36,958 nt of DNA from CAIKLP01 sp039798705. GTDB taxonomy: Bacteria > Bacteroidota > Bacteroidia > Sphingobacteriales > Sphingobacteriaceae. Where the stretch lies: contig JBDKFN010000012.1 in the NCBI GenBank assembly GCA_039798705.1, forward strand, positions 1-36,958, written 5' to 3'. The notes under the pieces were generated by a model, which did no database searches, had not been told where the DNA came from, and saw only the letters and a program-made list of their open reading frames with translations. Below, in pieces: positions 1-7,651 of this stretch. The position numbers were made by a program, and so were the translations under genes. The number at the start of each line of letters is the position of its first letter. The stretch's first letter is position 1.

Positions 1-472
1 ATTTTGAATTCAACAAGACAGTTTTCATATCCTGCTTAAATGAGCCTGAAACTCCTGTAATGTTCTTTTGTAATTGCTGAACAATTATTTTTTTATCAAT
101 ATCTAACTCCTTACTGAACCCTAAATATAAAGGTATATTATCTTGAACAGAGAAACGAAGAAACCTGATTTCTAAGTTATCAGGTGCAAGTTCAATTGCC
201 TTTTTTATTGTTCGGTCAAAGTTGCGAACATATTCAATTTTTGCATATGGATTACTTACGTGCTTTGCCTTTAAAGCAGTAAAATAAGCGATGTAAGCTT
301 GTGTAAGCGCATCTTGCTGCTTACTGCTAATTAAAACCTCGCATAACTGATTTGTCAACTTATCGTTGTAAACGGCATTCTTAAATTCTTTTCTAGCTAA
401 TTCTATATTCCCATTTGCCATAGAAATGGAAAACATAGCCATCATTAATATCAACAATATTCCTTTTCTCAT
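1..472 (-). CDS. Exported hypothetical protein downstream of crtB (partial, C-terminus outside window)
   Basis: The frame is open from the ATG at 472 to the left edge, giving about 157 residues of an incomplete protein. It starts with a clear signal peptide (MRKGILLILMMAMFSISMA) and continues as a mostly helical soluble domain without Cys or catalytic motifs. A TPR-like stretch lies around residues 60-105 (ALTQAYIAYFTALKAK, then KKAIELAPDNLEIRFL). Its start overlaps the crtB stop by one base (TAATG), so it is probably translationally coupled to crtB and cotranscribed. The position suggests a periplasmic accessory to the carotenoid cluster. I do not recognise a named family, and the role is unknown. 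Confidence 0.75.
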   Translation of the reverse strand, partial: MRKGILLILMMAMFSISMANGNIELARKEFKNAVYNDKLTNQLCEVLISSKQQDALTQAYIAYFTALKAKHVSNPYAKIEYVRNFDRTIKKAIELAPDNLEIRFLRFSVQDNIPLYLGFSKELDIDKKIIVQQLQKNITGVSGSFKQDMKTVLLNSK

Positions 473-1317
473 TATGAATTAGCAAGAAAGTTAAATTTGT
501 TTTTAACAACCGAACTAAGAAGCAAACCAAATTTATGAGTATCTGAAACCCTAATTCTTTGAGTAGCAATTACAGTTGCGTCTAGCTTTTTAATCTTTTC
601 AAACAATGCAATGTAATATTGATATGCAATATAAACCCCTAGCCTACTTGAATTTGGCAATAACATGATGCCTTTAAATCCTTCATCAAAATCAGCTTGA
701 ATGTCTTGCTCGATGTTTATTTTATCTTGATTGTTGAAATTCAAGAAGTCTATATTTGGAAAATAAGTTCTGCCGCGCTCTTCAAAGTCGGATTTAATAT
801 CTCTCAAAAAATTAATTTTCTGAAAAGCAGCACCTAATTTACAAGCCGCAGGTTTAAGCGCACTATATTGAATTTTATCACCTTTGCAAAATACCATGAG
901 GCACATTAGTCCAATTACTTCTGCAGAACCATATATATATTTTTCATAAGCCGACTGATCATAAACCTGTTCAGTTAAATCCATTTCCATGCTTACAAAA
1001 AAGGCATCAATTAATTCTTTAGGAATTTGATAGCGATTAACAACTGCTTGAAAACAATGTACTACAGGATTTAGACTAATTTGATCTTGAATTGCGGTGA
1101 AAGTCTGGCTTTTAAAATCCGCAATTAATCTTTCTTTATCATAACCATGAAAAGTATCTACTATCTCATCGGCATATCTAACAAAGCCATATATAGCATA
1201 AATTGGGTCACGCATGGGTTCAGCAAAAGCCTTAATGCCTAAACTAAAAGAAGTACTGTATCGATGTGTGATTAATTTGCTACATTCAAAACAAGTAGTA
1301 TTATATAGCTCCATCAT
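472..1317 (-). CDS. crtB: Phytoene synthase
   Basis: Condenses two geranylgeranyl diphosphates into phytoene, the first committed step of C40 carotenoid synthesis. It is a cytosolic or membrane-associated enzyme of the squalene/phytoene synthase family. At 281 residues it has the usual length. Both Mg-diphosphate-binding Asp motifs are visible: the first at D50-E-I-V-D54 (within YADEIVD) and the second at D173-I-K-S-D177 (within FLRDIKSDFEERGR). The protein begins with two consecutive ATG codons, and either could be used. It is divergent from crtI with 114 bases between them, and it is followed by an exported protein gene overlapping by one base. Only a weak -7-like box (TTTATTTG, minus strand, 1333-1326) sits just before the start, so its promoter is unclear. 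Confidence 0.95.
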   Translation of the reverse strand: MMELYNTTCFECSKLITHRYSTSFSLGIKAFAEPMRDPIYAIYGFVRYADEIVDTFHGYDKERLIADFKSQTFTAIQDQISLNPVVHCFQAVVNRYQIPKELIDAFFVSMEMDLTEQVYDQSAYEKYIYGSAEVIGLMCLMVFCKGDKIQYSALKPAACKLGAAFQKINFLRDIKSDFEERGRTYFPNIDFLNFNNQDKINIEQDIQADFDEGFKGIMLLPNSSRLGVYIAYQYYIALFEKIKKLDATVIATQRIRVSDTHKFGLLLSSVVKNKFNFLANS

Positions 1318-1385
1318 ATTATTATCAAATAAAGAAAACAGAAAAAAGATATTTTGGTTTCTTTTATAAGGAATTAAAAATAGTA

Positions 1386-1393
1386 TAATTTTG
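1386..1393 (+). promoter_or_regulatory. Putative -7 element of crtI
   Basis: TAATTTTG fits the Bacteroidota -7 consensus TAnnTTTG exactly and lies 38 bases before the crtI ATG. No TTG is found 19-21 bases upstream, so the -33 part is missing or weak and an activator may be needed. Confidence 0.45.
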
Positions 1394-1431
1394 TAGAAAT
1401 TCGTAACGACACGATATTAAGCCATTTATAA

Positions 1432-2916
1432 ATGAAAAATTCGAAAAAGATTGTAGTAATTGGCGCAGGATTTGCCGGATTGGCTGCTGCTGCAAAACTA
1501 GCGCAAGCGGGTCACGAGGTGCATTTAATTGAAAAAAATGATCAAACTGGTGGACGAGCAAGAATTTGGAAAAAGGAAGGCTTCACCTTTGATATGGGAC
1601 CAAGTTGGTATTGGATGCCTGAAGTCTTTGATAATTTTTTTAAAGAATTTGGCAAGAATACAGCTGATTTTTACGATTTAAAGCGATTAGACCCTTCTTA
1701 TAGAATCTATTTTGGAGAAAATGATGCGCTAGATGTTCCCGCAAACTTTCAATCATTATTAGATTTATTTGAAAGTATAGAAATAGGGAGTGGTGAGAAA
1801 TTAGAAAAATTTTTAAGCGTTGCAGCCTACAAATATAAAACAGGAATGAACGATTTCGTTTGGAAGCCTTCGGATTCCATTACTGAATTTTTCGACATCA
1901 GAATTTTAAAATCGATTTTCAATATTAATTTATTTGGTTCGGTTAGCAACGAGGTTCGCGCACTTTTCAAAAATGAAAAACTAATTCAATTACTAGAATT
2001 TCCGGTTTTATTTTTAGGGGCAACTCCACAAAATACGCCCGGACTTTATAGTTTAATGAACTATGCGGATTTAGTTTTAGGTACTTGGTTCCCAAAAGGT
2101 GGCATGCATGAAATTGTAAAAGCAATGACTCAAGTTGCAACAGAACAAGGTGTAATTATTCACTTGAATGAAGAAATTATACATATTGAAACAAATAAAA
2201 ATAAGGCGACAAAAGTAATCAGTAATAAAGCGGAATATATTGTAGATGCTGTAGTTTCGGGCGCTGATTATGCCCACACCGACTTAAAATTATTAGACAA
2301 AAAAGACGCCAACTATACTGCTGAATATTGGGACAAAAAAACATTCTCCCCTTCTAGTTTACTCTTTTATATTGGATTGAATAAAAAATTAAAAAATGTA
2401 ATCCATCATAATTTATTTTTCGATGCACCTTTTGATGAGCATGCATATGAAATATATACTAAACCAAGTTGGCCAAAGAAGCCTTTATTTTATGCAAGTG
2501 TCGCTTCTATTTCTGATCCAAATTGCGCACCTGAAAACGGAGAGAATTTATTTTTCTTAATCCCATTAGCCCCTGGTCTAGAGGACTCAGATGCAATGCG
2601 TGAAAAATATTTTCAAATGATGGTAGATCGTTTTGAAAAAATAACAGGCGAAAAAATTGCTGACAGTATTTTATTTAAAAGAAGTTATGCAATGAATGAT
2701 TTCGTAAAAGATTATCATTCGCACAAAGGGAATGCATACGGGTTAGCGAATACGTTATTACAAACAGCATTTTTAAAACCAAAGATGCGTTCTACTAAGT
2801 TGAAGAATCTTTTTTATACAGGGCAGCTTACAGTACCTGGCCCAGGGGTTCCTCCGAGCATCATTTCTGGTCAAGTTGCTGCTAAAGAGACCTTAAAATA
2901 CCTCGATCAAGCTTAG
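1432..2916 (+). CDS. crtI: Phytoene desaturase (CrtI family)
   Basis: FAD-dependent desaturase that converts phytoene stepwise towards lycopene. The length of 494 residues is typical of bacterial CrtI. The N-terminal dinucleotide-binding fold shows GxGxxG at G11/G13/G16, an acidic residue ending the second strand (E34), and the TGGRA motif that follows. The C-terminal FAD/membrane motif reads LFYTGQLTVPGPGVPPSII. The ORF ends in tandem stops (TAG TAA). Together with divergent crtB it provides a lycopene pathway. Cyclase and hydroxylase genes are not in the window and may lie left of it. The number of desaturation steps cannot be read from the sequence. Confidence 0.95.
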   Translation: MKNSKKIVVIGAGFAGLAAAAKLAQAGHEVHLIEKNDQTGGRARIWKKEGFTFDMGPSWYWMPEVFDNFFKEFGKNTADFYDLKRLDPSYRIYFGENDALDVPANFQSLLDLFESIEIGSGEKLEKFLSVAAYKYKTGMNDFVWKPSDSITEFFDIRILKSIFNINLFGSVSNEVRALFKNEKLIQLLEFPVLFLGATPQNTPGLYSLMNYADLVLGTWFPKGGMHEIVKAMTQVATEQGVIIHLNEEIIHIETNKNKATKVISNKAEYIVDAVVSGADYAHTDLKLLDKKDANYTAEYWDKKTFSPSSLLFYIGLNKKLKNVIHHNLFFDAPFDEHAYEIYTKPSWPKKPLFYASVASISDPNCAPENGENLFFLIPLAPGLEDSDAMREKYFQMMVDRFEKITGEKIADSILFKRSYAMNDFVKDYHSHKGNAYGLANTLLQTAFLKPKMRSTKLKNLFYTGQLTVPGPGVPPSIISGQVAAKETLKYLDQA

Positions 2917-2924
2917 TAAAAAAA

Positions 2925-2963
2925 GTTTTAGGAAATAAAAAGCATTCAGGAATGCCCTAAAAC
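2925..2963 (+). terminator. Nested hairpin after crtI, possible terminator
   Basis: GTTTTAGG (2925-2932) is complementary to CCTAAAAC (2956-2963). Inside it, GCATT (2942-2946) pairs with AATGC (2951-2955). It begins nine bases after the crtI stop. There is no T-run after the stem, so intrinsic termination is not certain. Confidence 0.4.
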
Positions 2964-2975
2964 AACATTAATACA

Positions 2976-3019
2976 TGTTTAAACACGATGTTTAATTTAT
3001 TTTAAATAAAAGTTAAACA
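2976..3019. promoter_or_regulatory. Clustered TGTTTAA half-sites upstream of the sigma-factor promoter
   Basis: A perfect palindrome TGTTTAAACA (2976-2985) is followed by TGTTTAA (2989-2995) and the inverted copy TTAAACA (3013-3019). They end four bases before the -33 TTG of the sigma-factor promoter. The arrangement resembles a multi-repeat operator. The TTAAACA units contain TnnACA, which recalls the half-sites reported for CarH-type MerR proteins. The binding protein is unknown. Confidence 0.4.
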
Positions 3020-3023
3020 AAAC

Positions 3024-3054
3024 TTGGGATTGACTAAAAGCATGCTTACATTTG
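3024..3054 (+). promoter_or_regulatory. Bacteroidota-type promoter of the sigma-factor gene
   Basis: TTG (3024-3026), a 20-base spacer, then TACATTTG (3047-3054): a full match to TTG-N19-21-TAnnTTTG. Transcription should start near 3058-3061. The in-frame TTG at 3052 therefore lies in the promoter and cannot be the start codon. Confidence 0.8.
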
Positions 3055-3072
3055 TTTAGCAAAACAAACATC

Positions 3073-3621
3073 ATGACCAAACAAGAATTTGATTCTTTAG
3101 TGATTAAACAAAGTAGTTCTCTTAGAACATATGCCTATCATTTTACGCATGACGCAGATGATGCGGACGACTTGGTTCAGGACACGCTATTGAAAGCGAT
3201 TACCTATTACAATAAATTTGCTGATGGTACTAATTTGAAAGGATGGTTATATACCATCATGAAAAACACCTTCATTAATAACTACCGCAGAATCACTAAA
3301 ATCAATACTTTGGTGACTCAGTCTGATGAAATTAGTTCTGCTAATTTATATTTCAGCTCTACGGCAAATGATGCAACTGGAAAGTTCATCATGCAAGATA
3401 TTCAAAGGGCGTTAAACCACTTGACTGACGATTATAAAATCCCATTCAACATGTATTTTGAAGGCTATAAATACCACGAAATAGCAGATTATTTGAATAT
3501 TCCAATCGGAACAGTAAAAACCAGAATTCATGTGGCAAGAAAGCTATTAAAAGCTAATCTTAAACCATATGAAAGAAATATAAATAAGTCAATAAGCGAA
3601 GAAGATTCGATTTTTGCTTAA
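3073..3621 (+). CDS. RNA polymerase sigma factor, ECF-like sigma-70 family
   Basis: A 182-residue alternative sigma factor. Region 2 is clear near the N-terminus (THDADDADDLVQDTLLKA, then GWLYTIMKNTFINNYRR). Region 4 carries the helix-turn-helix (YHEIADYLNIPIGTVKTRIHVARKLLK). Regions 1.1 and 3 are absent, as in ECF factors. The start is the ATG at 3073; the longer frame from TTG 3052 overlaps the promoter. No anti-sigma factor gene is adjacent. In many Bacteroidota a sigma factor of this type sits beside crt genes, and its place right after crtI suggests the same association. It may direct carotenoid or stress genes, but this is inferred. Confidence 0.9.
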   Translation: MTKQEFDSLVIKQSSSLRTYAYHFTHDADDADDLVQDTLLKAITYYNKFADGTNLKGWLYTIMKNTFINNYRRITKINTLVTQSDEISSANLYFSSTANDATGKFIMQDIQRALNHLTDDYKIPFNMYFEGYKYHEIADYLNIPIGTVKTRIHVARKLLKANLKPYERNINKSISEEDSIFA

Positions 3622-3649
3622 AAAACACGATTTCTATAAATATATTAAC

Positions 3650-3690
3650 AGCCTACAATGCTATTTAAACATAGTTTTGTAGGCTTTATT
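3650..3690 (+). terminator. Terminator after the sigma-factor gene
   Basis: AGCCTACAA (3650-3658) pairs with TTGTAGGCT (3677-3685), and an inner CTAT/ATAG pair closes the loop. A short T-rich tail (TTATT) follows. It is well placed 29 bases after the stop. Confidence 0.7.
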
Positions 3691-3732
3691 CTTGTTAGCG
3701 CAAAATAAAACGCATTTCTAATATAATTATGG

Positions 3733-3740
3733 TATCTTTG
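3733..3740 (+). promoter_or_regulatory. Putative -7 element of the cold-shock gene
   Basis: TATCTTTG matches TAnnTTTG and lies 27 bases before the start codon. No -33 TTG is at the right distance. The leader would be about 23 bases, too short for a long CspA-type thermosensor leader. Confidence 0.5.
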
Positions 3741-3767
3741 TGACATTAAATTTTTATTAAAAATATC

Positions 3768-3959
3768 ATGAATAACGGAACAGTAAAATTCTTCAACGAC
3801 TCAAAAGGGTTCGGATTTATTAAAGAAGAAGGAACAGGAAAAGAGTACTTTGTACACGTTTCTGGTTTGATCGATGAGATCAGAGAAAATGACGAAGTAA
3901 CTTTCGAACTGAAAGAAGGAAAAAAAGGTTTAAATGCAGTAGACGTTAAGTTAGCTTAA
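3768..3959 (+). CDS. Cold-shock domain protein
   Basis: A 63-residue single cold-shock (OB-fold) domain that binds single-stranded RNA or DNA and acts as an RNA chaperone. RNP1 is seen as KGFGFI (residues 13-18) and RNP2 as YFVHVSGL (about 27-34), after the N-terminal GTVKFFN strand. It is slightly shorter than E. coli CspA (70 residues), as is usual in Bacteroidota. It is a monocistronic gene with its own -7 box and a strong intrinsic terminator. Whether it is cold-induced cannot be told from the sequence. Confidence 0.95.
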   Translation: MNNGTVKFFNDSKGFGFIKEEGTGKEYFVHVSGLIDEIRENDEVTFELKEGKKGLNAVDVKLA

Positions 3960-3980
3960 TATACGAAAAGACTTTATTCC

Positions 3981-4009
3981 AGCCCTGCTTTATGCGGGGC
4001 TTTTTTTTG
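3981..4009 (+). terminator. Intrinsic terminator of the cold-shock gene
   Basis: GC-rich stem GCCCTGC (3982-3988) with GCGGGGC (3994-4000), one G-T pair, a five-base loop, then eight Ts. It separates the cold-shock gene from the convergent murB. Confidence 0.9.
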
Positions 4010-4016
4010 TCCAAAA

Positions 4017-5030
4017 TTATAGGATATTGACTTCGCGTTCGAGTGTAACGCCAAACTTTTCTTTTACAGATTGAATAATGAGCGAAGAGAAATCAAAAAT
4101 TTCTTGACCACTTGCTCCACCACAATTCACCAATACCAATGCTTGGTTTTTCCAAGTTCCAGCATTGCCAATTTGCTTTCCTTTCCAGCCACATTGCTCA
4201 ATTAACCAACCGGCTGCTAACTTATAGGTGTCATTTGGCATCGTAAAATTAACCATATTAGGAAACGCAATAATTAATTGCTGAAAAGTGTCTTTGCTGA
4301 TCACTGGGTTTTTAAAGAATGAACCCGAATTGCCAATAGTACTTGGGTCAGGGAGTTTTGCCACACGAATGCTAGCCACAACTTCACTTACCTCTTTTAT
4401 TGTAGGTTTTGCAATGCCTCTGTTTTTCAACTCTTCTTGGATGGCTCCATAAGTTAATTTTAACTCCGCATTTTTCTGTAATTTAAAAACTACCGATACA
4501 ATTATATACTGATTTTTTAAAGCGGTTTTAAAAACACTATCGCGGTATTCAAAATTACATTCCGCTAAACTAAATGATTTTAACGCTCCTGTTTTTATTT
4601 CTACTGCTAATAAAGAATGGAATGTGTCTTTAATTTCTACGCCATATGCGCCAATATTTTGCACTGGTGCTGCACCTACTGTTCCCGGAATTAAAGTTAA
4701 GTTTTCTAAACCGGCAAAGTCTTTTTCTACACAATAAGAAACAAAATCGTTCCATACTTCTGCTGCACCACCCTCTACAAACACTTCTCCGTCTTGCTCA
4801 CAGACAGTTATTCCTTTTATTCCTAGCCTTATTACTAAGCCGTCGAAATCTTTTGTGAGCAATAAATTGCTTCCGCCGCCTAACACAAATATTTTGTTTT
4901 CCTTACAAATATCAGAGGCTAAAACTTCTTGTAACTCAACAATGCTTTTAACTTCAACAAAATATTTCGCACTTACATTTATTCTAAATGTATTAAATGG
5001 TAAAAGCGAAACATTTGTTTGAATTTGCAT
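4017..5030 (-). CDS. murB: UDP-N-acetylmuramate dehydrogenase, type I
   Basis: Reduces UDP-GlcNAc-enolpyruvate to UDP-MurNAc with NADPH and FAD, the second step of cytoplasmic peptidoglycan precursor synthesis. At 337 residues it fits the E. coli-like type I enzyme. FAD-binding features are GGGSNLLL (residues 51-58) and GLENLTLIPGTVGAAPVQNIGAYG (107-130). The expected catalytic residues are R163 in EYRDS, S236 in NSGSFFKNP, and a C-terminal glutamate, E331 or E333 in TLEREV. It lies eight bases after lpd on the same strand and is probably cotranscribed with it, although the two functions are unrelated. Confidence 0.96.
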   Translation of the reverse strand: MQIQTNVSLLPFNTFRINVSAKYFVEVKSIVELQEVLASDICKENKIFVLGGGSNLLLTKDFDGLVIRLGIKGITVCEQDGEVFVEGGAAEVWNDFVSYCVEKDFAGLENLTLIPGTVGAAPVQNIGAYGVEIKDTFHSLLAVEIKTGALKSFSLAECNFEYRDSVFKTALKNQYIIVSVVFKLQKNAELKLTYGAIQEELKNRGIAKPTIKEVSEVVASIRVAKLPDPSTIGNSGSFFKNPVISKDTFQQLIIAFPNMVNFTMPNDTYKLAAGWLIEQCGWKGKQIGNAGTWKNQALVLVNCGGASGQEIFDFSSLIIQSVKEKFGVTLEREVNIL

Positions 5031-5038
5031 TTCCTTTA

Positions 5039-6436
5039 TTAAATATGTAAAGCCCTATTTCCAGTTGCAGCTAAGCAAGCTTCTTTAAATACTTCTGTAT
5101 AGGTTGGATGCGCATGACTCATTCTTGCAATGTCTTCTGCACTGGCTCTGAATTCCATCGCCACAACCGCTTCTGCAATCATGTCTGCAACTCTTGGACC
5201 AATCATGTGAACGCCTAAAATCTCATCAGATTTAGCATCTACAATAACTTTCACAAAACCATCTGTATCCATGCTGGCACGTGCCCTACCACTTGCAAGG
5301 AAAGGGAATGAGCCTGTTTTGAATGCAACACCAGCGGCTTTCAATTGCTCTTCAGTTTGACCAACCGCTGCAACTTCTGGCCAAGTATAAACTACACCTG
5401 GTATTAAATTATAATTGATATGTGGCTTTTGGCCAGCAATTAATTCCGCAACATAAACGCCTTCTTCTTCTGCCTTATGCGCAAGCATTGCGCCTTTCAC
5501 TACATCACCAATTGCAAAAACGCCTGGCACTATTGTTTCTAAATGATCATTTACTGGAATTTTTTTACCACGCTCTTCTAATGTAATTCCGATTTTTTCT
5601 AAACCTAATCCTTCGGTGTAAGCAGTTCTTCCTACAGCAACAATGCAATAGTCTCCTATTACAGAAATGGTTTTGCCTGCCGCATCTGTTGCTTCAACAA
5701 CTACTTCTTTTGAAGTGCTTGATACTTTTTTTACTTGATGACTTAATAAAAATTCAAAGCCAATTTTCTTTAAAGACTTTTGAAGTTCTTTACCTAATGC
5801 TTTATCCATTGTTGGTATGATGCCATCGGCAAACTCAACTACAGTAACCTTTGCGCCTAGTCTTGCGTAAACTGACCCCAATTCTAAACCAATTACACCA
5901 CCGCCAATTAATATTAAATTTTTAGGAATTTCTTTTAAATTTAATGCTTCTGTTGAAGTTAAAATTCTTTTTTTATCAACTGCAATAAATGGCAATGAGC
6001 TAGGCTTAGAACCAGTAGCGATGATTACTTTTTCTGTTTCAATGGTAGCCTTTTTTGGGCCATCAATTAAAATGGTGTTTTTGTTTACAAAACTAGCGTG
6101 ACCTTGAAACGTGTCAATCTTATTTTTTTTCATCAAATAATTAATCCCGTCGGTATTTTGTTTTACCACTTCGTTTTTACGATTAATCATTTGCGATAAA
6201 TTCGCTTTTAGATTTGATAATTCGATGCCATGTGTTTTAAATGTATGTGCCGCATTATGATAATGCTCAGAAGAATCTAATAATGCTTTAGATGGAATAC
6301 AGCCAACATTTAAACAAGTGCCCCCTAGGGTTGCATATTTTTCAATGATTGCGGTTTTTAAGCCTAATTGAGCTGCTCTAATTGCAGCAACGTATCCACC
6401 TGGGCCAGACCCAATCACAACTACATCGTATTTCAT
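5039..6436 (-). CDS. lpdA: Dihydrolipoyl dehydrogenase (E3)
   Basis: Reoxidises dihydrolipoamide of 2-oxoacid dehydrogenase complexes with NAD+, using FAD and a redox disulfide. The 465-residue protein has the FAD motif GSGPGG (9-14) and the active-site pair C41/C46 in GGTCLNVGCIPSK. A second GxGxxG for NAD is in LIGGGVIGLELG. The C-terminal His-Glu dyad is H443/E448 in HAHPTYTE. It can serve the 2-oxoglutarate dehydrogenase encoded by sucA-sucB further along the window, which has no E3 gene next to it. A murB gene follows after eight bases. Confidence 0.96.
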   Translation of the reverse strand: MKYDVVVIGSGPGGYVAAIRAAQLGLKTAIIEKYATLGGTCLNVGCIPSKALLDSSEHYHNAAHTFKTHGIELSNLKANLSQMINRKNEVVKQNTDGINYLMKKNKIDTFQGHASFVNKNTILIDGPKKATIETEKVIIATGSKPSSLPFIAVDKKRILTSTEALNLKEIPKNLILIGGGVIGLELGSVYARLGAKVTVVEFADGIIPTMDKALGKELQKSLKKIGFEFLLSHQVKKVSSTSKEVVVEATDAAGKTISVIGDYCIVAVGRTAYTEGLGLEKIGITLEERGKKIPVNDHLETIVPGVFAIGDVVKGAMLAHKAEEEGVYVAELIAGQKPHINYNLIPGVVYTWPEVAAVGQTEEQLKAAGVAFKTGSFPFLASGRARASMDTDGFVKVIVDAKSDEILGVHMIGPRVADMIAEAVVAMEFRASAEDIARMSHAHPTYTEVFKEACLAATGNRALHI

Positions 6437-6453
6437 ATTCTTAAATTTTAGGC

Positions 6454-6461
6454 CAAATTAA
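6454..6461 (-). promoter_or_regulatory. Possible -7 element of lpd
   Basis: Minus-strand TTAATTTG differs from TAnnTTTG at one base and would give a leader of about 13 bases. There is no -33 match. Confidence 0.3.
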
Positions 6462-6497
6462 GAAAGAAATAGCGAAAAAAACGAAAATTGATAGATT

Positions 6498-7205
6498 TTA
6501 AGGTCGGTGACAACAATCCAATGCAGGGCTTGCATGTTGATGGCTAATTTTAGGGCTCAACATTGGAATGCCCAAGTTTAAGCCTCTTAAGATTAACAAT
6601 AGTGCAACTAGGATGGTAATAACTGGCAAAACTTTACGGAGCTTATTTCGAAGTGAAACTTGAACAATAGCCCCCAACATTGTTAAGATAATTAAGGCCG
6701 GAGCTGTGCCCATACCAAAGAAAACCATAAACCAGGCTGCACTCAATGGGCTTGTAGTAACGGCAGCTGCAGCTAAAGCCACATAAACAAATCCGCAAGG
6801 AAGTAATCCATTTAAGAAACCAAGAAAATAAATAGCAATCGTTTTTTTACTATTGATTAATTGTGTGAAGATATTTCTAAACCAAGTAAATTTAAAAAAG
6901 GTAAAAGATTTAATTTTATTAGGAAGTACATATGGGAATAAGGTTACTAATAATAAAATAATTCCAAAACCAATTGACATGGCTTGCTGAATTTGAATCA
7001 TTAAAAATCCTTTGCCTAGTAAACCTACTAATAACCCAAAAATAAAATAAACAGTTATTCTACCGCTATGATATAAAAGTTGTTTCAAAAATCTTGTGCT
7101 ACTATTTTCTTTATTTTGCGGCAAAGACATGAGTATTGGGCCACACATACCTACACAATGAAAGCTGCCCAAGAAACCTAATAAAAATGCTGCGGTTAAG
7201 TGCAT
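6498..7205 (-). CDS. SafE/DsbD_2-like polytopic membrane protein of the cbb3 cluster
   Basis: A 235-residue inner-membrane protein with about six helices in two pseudo-symmetric halves. Each half has a Cys motif: FHCVGMCGP (residues 15-23) and LLPCGF (134-139). Such proteins are usually annotated as sulfite exporter TauE/SafE family and belong to the DsbD transmembrane superfamily. The C-terminus is rich in metal ligands (HQHASPALDCCH, 222-233). It is the last gene of the cco operon, six bases after ccoH. Placement and Cys/His motifs point to copper delivery or thiol redox work in oxidase assembly; sulfite export is unlikely. The exact function is unknown. Confidence 0.8.
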   Translation of the reverse strand: MHLTAAFLLGFLGSFHCVGMCGPILMSLPQNKENSSTRFLKQLLYHSGRITVYFIFGLLVGLLGKGFLMIQIQQAMSIGFGIILLLVTLFPYVLPNKIKSFTFFKFTWFRNIFTQLINSKKTIAIYFLGFLNGLLPCGFVYVALAAAAVTTSPLSAAWFMVFFGMGTAPALIILTMLGAIVQVSLRNKLRKVLPVITILVALLLILRGLNLGIPMLSPKISHQHASPALDCCHRP

Positions 7206-7211
7206 AAGAAT

Positions 7212-7646
7212 TTAAGGGATTACAACTACGGCTTCTGTCAAATAAGAAATACTATCTACTGTCCAATCAATTTTTACTTTTCGCATACCCGCGCTAAATT
7301 CTTTAATTGGAAGGTTGATTACACCATTGGCTAAATCTATCGTTTGTGTATAATCAGATTTGGCATCAGAGGGCTTATAAACAAGCAGTTTTCCGGTGAT
7401 GTTTTTATTTGAAAAAATCGAAGGAAAAACAATCTTAATATTTCCATCTATTAATGAAACTTTAGGCTTCTCAACCAAAGCAGCTTCATTTTTCATTTTT
7501 TGAATATCTGTTTCGAAATTCAATTCTTTAGCATAATAATCTGGTGCAACCAAATCTATGTTTTGCCTAACACTTACGACCACTAATGTGATGATGAGGG
7601 CTACAAATGCTAAATAAAGTAATAAAATACGATTTCCCCAATTCAT
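7212..7646 (-). CDS. ccoH: FixH/CcoH-like cbb3 oxidase assembly protein
   Basis: A 144-residue single-pass membrane protein: one N-terminal helix (about 6-27), then a periplasmic beta domain. After the helix comes the family signature DLVAPDYYAKELNFETDIQKM (31-51). FixH/CcoH is needed for assembly or stability of cbb3 oxidase, probably with the CcoI copper ATPase. It sits between ccoG and the SafE-like gene with gaps of five and six bases, so it is part of the operon. Confidence 0.88.
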   Translation of the reverse strand: MNWGNRILLLYLAFVALIITLVVVSVRQNIDLVAPDYYAKELNFETDIQKMKNEAALVEKPKVSLIDGNIKIVFPSIFSNKNITGKLLVYKPSDAKSDYTQTIDLANGVINLPIKEFSAGMRKVKIDWTVDSISYLTEAVVVIP

Positions 7647-7651
7647 GTGTT

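Noticed and set aside
3052..3072. Longer sigma-factor frame beginning at TTG 3052
   Set aside because: The TTG is the last part of the -7 element TACATTTG, so it is not transcribed. The ATG at 3073 fits the family start.
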